Source: Bacilli bacterium (GTDB lineage Bacteria > Bacillota_I > Bacilli_A > RF39 > UBA660). Taken from it: DNA of 6,826 nucleotides. Numbering within the stretch: position 1 is the stretch's first letter; every line of letters begins with the position of its first letter. The position numbers were made by a program, and so were the translations under genes. The stretch spans positions 1 to 6,826 of the forward strand of contig JAGHGS010000088.1 of NCBI GenBank assembly GCA_017888105.1, written 5' to 3'. The notes below the pieces were generated by a model, which worked only from the letters and a program-made list of their open reading frames with translations, did not search any database and was not told where the DNA came from. Below are positions 1 to 3,515 of the stretch, piece by piece.

Positions 1-284
1 GCCATATCCATTAAAGTATAACTAGGATAAAAATATAGGTCATCTGGTACAAAGACCATCTTTTGTTTTAAAGCCTCATTGTCATAAGCTTCTTCATTAT
101 CTATAAGAATGTTGCCATTATCAGGAATGTAGATACTATTAATTAGTCTTAATAGTGTTGATTTCCCTGCTCCATTAGCACCAACTAAACCATAGATAGC
201 ATTGTCTTTAATTTTACAATTCAAGTTTTCTAAGACATAATTCTTGCCATCAAAACTTTTTGATAGATTTTTAATTTCAATCAT
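1..284 (-). CDS. ABC transporter ATP-binding protein, N-terminal part (runs off the window)
   Basis: This is the nucleotide-binding subunit of an ABC transporter; the first 94 residues are present and the rest lies left of position 1. The protein opens MIEIKNLSKSF and has a complete Walker A motif, GANGAGKST, at about residues 37-45. Next comes the usual 'P(D)xGxIxIDN' strand and a Q-loop-like region ending in VPDDLYFYPSYT, where the customary Gln is not obvious. The missing part would carry the signature motif, Walker B and H-loop. The start ATG at 284 is supported by AAGGAGAG about 5 nt upstream. The type resembles the small ABC-2 exporters of the YtrB/EcsA/CcmA kind, which usually pair with a separately encoded permease; none is visible here, so the substrate cannot be stated. 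It starts right behind an inverted repeat at 301-321 that could be its operator. Confidence 0.9.
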   Translation of the reverse strand, partial: MIEIKNLSKSFDGKNYVLENLNCKIKDNAIYGLVGANGAGKSTLLRLINSIYIPDNGNILIDNEEAYDNEALKQKMVFVPDDLYFYPSYTLMDM

Positions 285-300
285 AATTTCTCTCCTTAAT

Positions 301-321
301 TGTATTATATGTACTAATACA
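301..321 (-). promoter_or_regulatory. Probable operator: perfect inverted repeat TGTATTA-N7-TAATACA over the ABC gene promoter
   Basis: Two perfect 7-bp arms lie at 301-307 and 315-321. On the minus strand the inner arm overlaps a TATAAT box (304-309) placed correctly to start transcription about 10-15 nt before the ABC gene's ribosome-binding site. No good -35 box is seen at 17 bp (TATATT), so the promoter call itself is only moderate. As I recall, similar symmetric TATTA/TAATA sites are bound by YtrA-type GntR repressors that control ABC-2 exporter operons. That link is inference, because no gntR gene is in the window. Confidence 0.5.
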
Positions 322-356
322 GTTATAATATAACATGAAATATAAAACTTTGCAAT

Positions 357-388
357 AAAAAAATGTAAAGTTTTGAATTTTTACATTT
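357..388 (-). terminator. Probable rho-independent terminator of the 401-aa surface-protein gene
   Basis: Read on the minus strand, a 9-bp stem (arms 380-388 and 361-369, loop 370-379) overlaps the TAA stop codon. A run of seven T begins inside the stem and continues to 357. The stem has a single C-G pair, so it is weak. An alternative 11-bp stem (344-354 with 364-374, one wobble pair) shares its inner arm, so only one of the two can form at a time. Confidence 0.45.
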
Positions 389-1592
389 AAGTTAGTTGTA
401 ATTGATAAGGTTTTGTACTAGTTCCATCGCCTGATGTTATATCAACATTTGACTTTAGATAGACAGATGGATGCACACTCATTGTAAAAGTTGAGTCACT
501 ATATCCAACTTGTCCAATATCAAATATGGTGAAGACACTATCAGAATACGATGAAAGTGGAGTTATAGTCCATTGATCATAGCTACTGTTTAATAATAGC
601 CAACTATTATCACCACAATCTTTATAATAGCTCCAACTATTTAGTACAGTACTTGTTAGACAAGTATTTCTATCTATTGTTTCTCCACCCTCTGTTGCAT
701 ACCCGTAATCACTTGGATACATGAGTCCTACTTTTCCTGTCCATTCCGTTGGCCTTCCACTAGATACCGTTGTCCCGCGCTCAGCTATATAAAAATTATC
801 TACATATACACTTGGTAACTCTGTTCCTCCTAATTTCCATGTTACATTTTCTATCATATTTCTTGCATCGCTTGTTATACCTGTTGATGTATACGATCCT
901 GAACCATTTAGATAATCTCCATTTAAAGTTGTTTGTAAACTTGCTGTGGACCAATTATTTGTATTTGCACTATCCCAAGCAAAATTTCCTAATGATTCAT
1001 TTCTTATTATTTTAATTAATCTTTCTTTGCCTATACTATGAGTATCTTCATTAAATACACCAATAATTCTCCATAATTCATCATTAAAGGATACATAATT
1101 ATTAGGATTTACTCCTATATATCTTAAATTTCCATAATCATCATAAGCTAACATATCTTGGTTATCCTCATATAAATCCTCTATTGTTCCGGCAGCATTT
1201 GGTTCTTCGTCAAAATATAGATAACACTTTGTTCCTTTGGTAGTTATTGGACTTACACTTAAAGATTTTGTATCTACATTATAAGATAATGCTATATTTG
1301 TGTCTTCTGCACCATTTACCATACAATAACTTTCCTCCTCACTAAGTACATATCCTGATTCTGGAACAGTATCACTTTTAATATAACCATCAGCTGTATT
1401 AATATAAATTGCAACAGCATTTAAATCGGCTAAACTATAATTAATTGTTCCGTTTACTAGAGGTATACTCTCAGTTACTCGATACTTTGCTTTCGTAAAT
1501 GTTAGTATTATAGTGCTTATTATTAGTACTGCTGTTACTCCTATGATAATATTTCTTTTTAAATTACTTTGTTTTAATACCTCAAATTTCAT
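387..1592 (-). CDS. Membrane-anchored extracellular protein of unknown function, DUF6273-like C-terminal part
   Basis: This 401-aa protein has a short basic N-terminus, one hydrophobic segment at residues 13-33, and then an all-extracellular body rich in Ser, Thr, Tyr and Asn. Residues about 40-130 form a first domain with Cys90 and Cys123, a possible disulfide. A spacer follows (about 131-160), and then a domain with the run DELWRIIGVF at 171-180, a WDSANTNNWSTASLQTTLN stretch at 206-224, and a closing HPSVYLKSN segment at 374-382. This order recalls DUF6273-type modules of Firmicutes surface proteins; Cys311 and Cys326 could form a second disulfide. No sortase motif or catalytic site is seen. 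The start ATG has GGAAGGG 11 nt upstream, a rather long spacing. Its promoter is excellent (1648-1676). It is divergent from the double-HTH gene, which may control it. Function is unknown; a surface or pilin-like role is inference. Confidence 0.8.
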   Translation of the reverse strand: MKFEVLKQSNLKRNIIIGVTAVLIISTIILTFTKAKYRVTESIPLVNGTINYSLADLNAVAIYINTADGYIKSDTVPESGYVLSEEESYCMVNGAEDTNIALSYNVDTKSLSVSPITTKGTKCYLYFDEEPNAAGTIEDLYEDNQDMLAYDDYGNLRYIGVNPNNYVSFNDELWRIIGVFNEDTHSIGKERLIKIIRNESLGNFAWDSANTNNWSTASLQTTLNGDYLNGSGSYTSTGITSDARNMIENVTWKLGGTELPSVYVDNFYIAERGTTVSSGRPTEWTGKVGLMYPSDYGYATEGGETIDRNTCLTSTVLNSWSYYKDCGDNSWLLLNSSYDQWTITPLSSYSDSVFTIFDIGQVGYSDSTFTMSVHPSVYLKSNVDITSGDGTSTKPYQLQLT

Positions 1593-1615
1593 AACTTTAA
1601 CTACCCTTCCATGAT

Positions 1616-1637
1616 GCTAGGATATGAGTTCCCTAGC
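1616..1637 (-). promoter_or_regulatory. Inverted repeat GCTAGG-N10-CCTAGC in the leader of the surface-protein gene
   Basis: Perfect 6-bp arms lie at 1616-1621 and 1632-1637. They sit just downstream of the expected transcription start (about 1641) and just before the GGAAGGG ribosome-binding site at 1604-1610. This could be a repressor operator placed after the start site, or a 5' hairpin in the mRNA. The divergent HTH regulator is the obvious candidate ligand, but nothing in the sequence proves it. Confidence 0.45.
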
Positions 1638-1647
1638 TTACATATTA

Positions 1648-1676
1648 ATTATAAATTTGGATATACTAAAAGTCAA
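1648..1676 (-). promoter_or_regulatory. Sigma-A-type promoter of the surface-protein gene
   Basis: On the minus strand, TTGACT (1671-1676) is followed after exactly 17 bp by TATAAT (1648-1653). This is one mismatch from the full consensus, giving a leader of about 50 nt before the ATG at 1592. It is one of the two best promoters in the window and implies strong expression unless repressed. Confidence 0.8.
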
Positions 1677-1689
1677 GAAAAATATCGGT

Positions 1690-1726
1690 ATTTTATGAAT
1701 AAAATCATTTTATCTTTTTAAAATGA
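1690..1726 (+). promoter_or_regulatory. Two adjacent AT-rich inverted repeats upstream of the double-HTH gene
   Basis: ATTTTAT (1690-1696) mirrors ATAAAAT (1699-1705), and TCATTTT (1705-1711) mirrors AAAATGA (1720-1726). A TAAAAT box at 1719-1724 could be a -10 element for the plus-strand regulator, but no convincing -35 is found. These may be operators for autoregulation; in such AT-rich DNA, chance is also possible. Confidence 0.25.
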
Positions 1727-1750
1727 GAAAATATTTTTGGTGAAAAAGTT

Positions 1751-2212
1751 ATGTATTATGGTGATAAATTAAAGGAACTTAGAGAAGAATCTAATTTGCT
1801 ACAAAGTGATATTGCAGCAGTAATTAATATTCAAGGTAAAGTATATAGTTTATATGAAACCGAATATACTATAATTCCCTCTAAGCATTTGATTACTTTA
1901 GCTAACTTTTTTAATGTTTCAATCGATTATATTTTTAAGTTTACTAAAGTTAGACAATATCCTCATTTAAATCAAGATTTAGATATTAAAACTGTTGGGC
2001 AAAGATTAAAAGAATTTCGTAAAGAAAATAAACTTACCCAAGTTAAACTTGCATCTATGCTTAATACTACTCAATCTGTTATTGCAGATTATGAACGTGG
2101 AAGATATTTAATTGCTACTCCTTTTTTATATACTATTTGTAAAAAATATCATATTAGTGCTGATTATCTTTTAGGAAGAACGAATGGACCAAAGTATTTA
2201 AAAGAAAATTGA
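1751..2212 (+). CDS. Transcriptional regulator with two tandem Cro/C1-type (HTH_3) domains
   Basis: This 153-aa soluble protein consists almost entirely of two helix-turn-helix domains of the Xre/Cro/C1 family. The first (residues about 5-62) is divergent: its recognition helix region reads VINIQGKVYSLYE, and it ends FFNVSIDYIF. The second (about 82-142) is canonical: GQRLKEFRKENKLTQVKLASMLNTT, then the recognition helix, YERGR, and YHISADYLLGR. There is no sensor, protease or oligomerisation domain, so any signal response must come from elsewhere. The start ATG has only a weak GGTGA-like ribosome-binding site 8 nt upstream. It is the only plus-strand gene and is divergent from the surface-protein gene across 158 bp containing several inverted repeats. 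Control of that gene and of itself is the simplest inference. Its TGA stop lies in the left arm of the hairpin at 2207-2234. Confidence 0.88.
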   Translation: MYYGDKLKELREESNLLQSDIAAVINIQGKVYSLYETEYTIIPSKHLITLANFFNVSIDYIFKFTKVRQYPHLNQDLDIKTVGQRLKEFRKENKLTQVKLASMLNTTQSVIADYERGRYLIATPFLYTICKKYHISADYLLGRTNGPKYLKEN

Positions 2213-2234
2213 TACTCTTTTTATAGTATCAATT
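2207..2234. terminator. Terminator hairpin shared by the convergent regulator and rhodanese genes
   Basis: A perfect 10-bp stem (2207-2216 with 2225-2234, loop of 8) contains the TGA of the regulator in one arm and overlaps the TAA of the rhodanese gene with the other. On the minus strand it is followed by TTTTCTTTT, so it should end rhodanese transcripts well. On the plus strand there is no T-run, so termination of the regulator mRNA would be weaker. Confidence 0.65.
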
Positions 2235-2490
2235 ATTCATAACTCATTTGCGTTACATCATAGCCATAGTATTCTAATATACTTACGGCTTTTCTTGATT
2301 TTGTTCCTTTGTTACATACGATGAAATAACGTTTATTTTTATCTAGTAGTGTTTTATAATTAAGCATTAGTTTTTCATAAGGAATATTGATACTATCAGG
2401 ATGATGATATGTAGCATAATCTACTGGATGTTGAATATCAATTAGAGTTCCCATATTTTTATAATAATCTTTTATATTTAATCTTTTCAT
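2233..2490 (-). CDS. Single-domain rhodanese-like protein (predicted sulfurtransferase)
   Basis: This 85-aa protein is about the minimal size of a rhodanese domain. The family motifs are in order: LIDIQHPVDYATYHHPDSINIPYEKL (residues 16-41, the 'LIDVR...Y...H..GAINIP' block) and YFIVCNKGTKSRKAVSILEYYGYDV (55-79). Cys59 is the expected persulfide-carrying residue at the start of the active-site loop C-N-K-G-T-K. Typical loops read C-x-x-G-x-R, so the final Arg is replaced by Lys, which keeps the positive charge. The protein would move sulfane sulfur in the cytosol; the acceptor is unknown. No strong Shine-Dalgarno is seen (GTGATGAG close to the ATG). It lies behind the hicAB terminator and no clear promoter of its own was found, so it may depend partly on read-through from that operon. 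This is inference. Confidence 0.88.
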   Translation of the reverse strand: MKRLNIKDYYKNMGTLIDIQHPVDYATYHHPDSINIPYEKLMLNYKTLLDKNKRYFIVCNKGTKSRKAVSILEYYGYDVTQMSYE

Positions 2491-2520
2491 AGCTCATCAC
2501 ACTTTATTTTATGAGATATA

Positions 2521-2552
2521 AAAAATAAGGCTTGTACATTTGCCTTATTTTT
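2521..2552 (-). terminator. Rho-independent terminator of the hicAB operon
   Basis: A perfect 11-bp stem (arms 2521-2531 and 2542-2552, loop 2532-2541) has a GGC/GCC core near the loop. On the minus strand it finishes GCCTTATTTTTTATATC, a good U-tract. The flanking A/T runs are symmetric, so it could also work on the plus strand. It separates hicAB from the downstream rhodanese gene. Confidence 0.75.
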
Positions 2553-2556
2553 AAAT

Positions 2557-2586
2557 CCGTTTGTTGGGAAACGGTGGTTGTTAAAA
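2557..2586 (-). promoter_or_regulatory. hicAB 3' UTR element complementary to the hicA translation start, plus a small hairpin
   Basis: Plus-strand positions 2566-2586 read GGGAA, then ACG, then GTGGTTGTTAAAA. The hicA start region (minus strand, 3225 to 3205) reads GGGAA, then GCA, then GTGGTTGTTAAAA, which is 19 of 21 identical in inverted orientation. The hicAB mRNA therefore carries, about 20 nt after the hicB stop, a segment able to pair with its own hicA start (20 of 21 pairs counting one G-U). Part of the segment also forms a local 6-bp hairpin, CCGTTT/AAACGG (2557-2562 with 2569-2574), whose loop shows CCC. Fold-back control is inference. A remnant of an inverted duplication is the alternative. 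Confidence 0.5.
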
Positions 2587-2608
2587 TTATTATATCACAT
2601 TTTTATAA

Positions 2609-3007
2609 TTATAACAAATTTAATTCATCTTTTATACTCTTTTGCAATAACTTTGAAAAATTAATACCTTTCATATCCGCAAGATTTTTTAACCATTCAG
2701 GCATAGTTACTGTTGTATTAACTGTTTTTGAAGATATTTTCTTTTCATGCTCTACTGGGTCTAATTCTACCATAGTAATAAATTCATTATCATTGACTTT
2801 AATATCCATATAATTAAATGTTGGTTTTGGCAAATTATCTTTATATTCAGGTAACATAGCGTATAAAGCATCTTGTGCCATATAATATGCTTCGTCAAAA
2901 CCAGTACCATATGTAAAAATATTATCAAAATCTATAAATTTTACATTATAGACTTCTCCGTCTTTGGAAAATAGAGCTGGATAGAAATATTTTTTCATTG
3001 TCATCAT
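2609..3007 (-). CDS. hicB: HicB-family antitoxin
   Basis: HicB binds and neutralises the HicA mRNA interferase and normally represses the operon. This 132-aa protein has the two expected parts. Residues about 6-80 form the HicB-like partial RNase H fold (KKYFYPALFSKDGEVYNVKF, then FDEAYYMAQDALYAML). A C-terminal ribbon-helix-helix DNA-binding segment at about 94-130 contains VNTTVTMPEWLKNLADMKG and ends FSKLLQKSIKDEL. An RHH tail, rather than the HTH tail of some HicBs, fits DNA binding at short palindromes such as the one at 3255-3268. The start is uncertain: Met1 (3007), Met2 and Met4 (2998) are close together and none has a clear Shine-Dalgarno. It lies 30 nt after hicA, just past a strong mRNA hairpin (3029-3057), so translation may be coupled to hicA or driven by an internal promoter as known for Escherichia coli hicB. 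No such promoter is obvious here. Confidence 0.93.
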   Translation of the reverse strand: MMTMKKYFYPALFSKDGEVYNVKFIDFDNIFTYGTGFDEAYYMAQDALYAMLPEYKDNLPKPTFNYMDIKVNDNEFITMVELDPVEHEKKISSKTVNTTVTMPEWLKNLADMKGINFSKLLQKSIKDELNLL

Positions 3008-3028
3008 ACAGTGATTATTAAAGAGACC

Positions 3029-3057
3029 ACACAGGAATTAAAGCTTAATCCCTGTGT
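3029..3057 (-). promoter_or_regulatory. Intercistronic mRNA hairpin over the hicA stop codon
   Basis: ACACAGG (3029-3035) mirrors CCTGTGT (3051-3057), and ATTAA (3037-3041) mirrors TTAAT (3045-3049). The one mismatched position (3036/3050) becomes a G-U pair in the minus-strand RNA. The result is an unbroken 13-bp stem with a 3-nt loop in the hicAB mRNA. It contains the hicA TAA (3038-3040) and ends 22 nt before the hicB ATG. No T-run follows, so it is not a classical terminator. A processing, stability or translational role is likely. Confidence 0.6.
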
Positions 3058-3217
3058 ATCTTACAATCTGTGATAAAGTTCCTTTGGGGATATCCCCTTT
3101 ATGATTAGGCACTATACAAGTCTTGCTGTCTTTTTTAAACTTCATGTGTGAACCTTTTTGACTTACAAGAACCCAACCATCTTTCTCTAGTGCCTTTATC
3201 ACTTTTTTAACAACCAC
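3038..3217 (-). CDS. hicA: HicA-family toxin (mRNA interferase), GTG start
   Basis: HicA is a small dsRBD-fold ribonuclease that cleaves mRNA independently of ribosomes until HicB binds it. The protein is 59 aa, the usual family size, with the diagnostic motifs KKVIKALEKDGWVLV, GSHMKF (residues 22-27) and CIVPNHKGDIPKGTLSQI. His24 within GSH is the catalytic histidine. The start chosen is GTG at 3217, because AAGGAGGG (plus-strand complement at 3223-3230) ends 5 nt before it and the conserved domain begins immediately. An in-frame ATG 90 nt further upstream (3307) would place the leader across the promoter and add 30 unconserved residues, so it is rejected. The gene is transcribed first in hicAB from the promoter at 3240-3268. 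Its start region is complementary to a 3' UTR segment of the same mRNA (2566-2586). The family residues are intact, so it is presumably active. Confidence 0.94.
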   Translation of the reverse strand: MVVKKVIKALEKDGWVLVSQKGSHMKFKKDSKTCIVPNHKGDIPKGTLSQIVRYTGIKL

Positions 3218-3225
3218 TGCTTCCC
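3205..3225 (-). repeat. Right copy of the 21-bp inverted repeat flanking hicAB (covers the hicA start)
   Basis: This segment includes the GGG end of the hicA Shine-Dalgarno, the GTG start and codons 2-4. Its inverted partner is at 2566-2586, with 19 of 21 positions identical. The last 13 positions, from GTG to AAAA, match perfectly. Confidence 0.7.
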
Positions 3226-3239
3226 TCCTTTCTGTATTA

Positions 3240-3268
3240 ATTTTATCACATTTTTTTACACGTGTCAA
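3240..3268 (-). promoter_or_regulatory. Sigma-A-type promoter of hicAB
   Basis: On the minus strand a consensus TTGACA (3263-3268) is followed after 17 bp by TAAAAT (3240-3245), preceded by an extended -10 TGA. The predicted start near 3233 gives a leader of only about 16 nt before the GTG, almost entirely Shine-Dalgarno sequence. Confidence 0.8.
3255..3268. promoter_or_regulatory. Candidate HicB operator over the hicAB -35 box
   Basis: The 8-bp palindrome ACACGTGT (3258-3265) is extended by TT and AA to a 14-bp imperfect palindrome that overlaps the -35 hexamer. Its location is right for autorepression by the RHH domain of HicB. The assignment is inference from position and symmetry. Confidence 0.45.
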
Positions 3269-3278
3269 CACACATTTA

Positions 3279-3311
3279 TTATATGCAAGTTTTTTTAAAA
3301 ATTGCATATAA
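3279..3311. repeat. 33-bp inverted repeat upstream of the hicAB promoter
   Basis: Perfect 10-bp arms TTATATGCAA (3279-3288) and TTGCATATAA (3302-3311) enclose a T7-A5 core that is itself nearly symmetric. It lies about 10 bp upstream of the hicAB -35 box. It could be a second operator, or an AT-rich, UP-element-like region. It is not obviously a terminator, because no transcript enters it: the coupling-protein gene ends at 3466-3496. Confidence 0.5.
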
Positions 3312-3465
3312 ATTACAAAATTATTTTCTATATTCTAAAAATTAATTAATCAAATTATTTTTTATATTAAATATATTGGAGCTCTAAATATGCTCACATA
3401 AAAGTGAGTATTACTTGAGTATTACGCACGAAATTTTAGTAATGTTTATCGAGGTTTTATCACAC
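3312..3465. other. AT-rich intergenic stretch with a direct repeat
   Basis: No credible gene is seen in these 154 bp. They hold a small hairpin, CTCAC-N6-GTGAG (3393-3408), that partly overlaps a perfect 10-bp direct repeat TGAGTATTAC (3405-3414 and 3416-3425). The repeat period is 11 bp, about one helical turn. The rest is simple A/T-rich DNA. Confidence 0.5.
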
Positions 3466-3496
3466 AAAAAATCCCATAAATACATAATTTACGGGA
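3466..3496 (-). terminator. Rho-independent terminator of the coupling-ATPase gene
   Basis: In minus-strand RNA the arms 3487-3496 (TCCCGTAAAT) and 3472-3481 (ATTTATGGGA) form a 10-bp stem with one G-U pair and a 5-nt loop. Six T follow (3471-3466). It lies 20 nt after the stop codon at 3516-3518. Confidence 0.85.
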
Positions 3497-3515
3497 CTTT
3501 TATCAATTTATATAA

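Noticed and set aside
770..1015. Plus-strand open frame of 81 codons within the surface-protein gene
   Set aside because: Leucine-rich antisense shadow with no ribosome-binding site; the minus strand has a convincing gene with promoter.
2210..2241. Read-through of the regulator's TGA as tryptophan (Mycoplasma code)
   Set aside because: Trp is encoded by TGG in all genes here and no conserved gene has an in-frame TGA; the TGA is best read as a stop.
2532..2813. Plus-strand open frame overlapping hicB in antisense
   Set aside because: Starts inside the terminator hairpin, has no ribosome-binding site and no family similarity. Its VVVK similarity to the HicA start follows from the 21-bp inverted repeat.
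2557..3225. hicAB as a mobile cassette bounded by terminal inverted repeats
   Set aside because: One repeat lies inside the hicA ribosome-binding and start region and so cannot be an outer boundary; no transposase or target-site duplication is seen.
3218..3307. N-terminal extension of hicA from an ATG at 3307
   Set aside because: It would run across the hicAB promoter and a palindrome, has no ribosome-binding site, and lacks family similarity; the GTG at 3217 has AAGGAGGG at the right distance and gives the normal 59-aa HicA.
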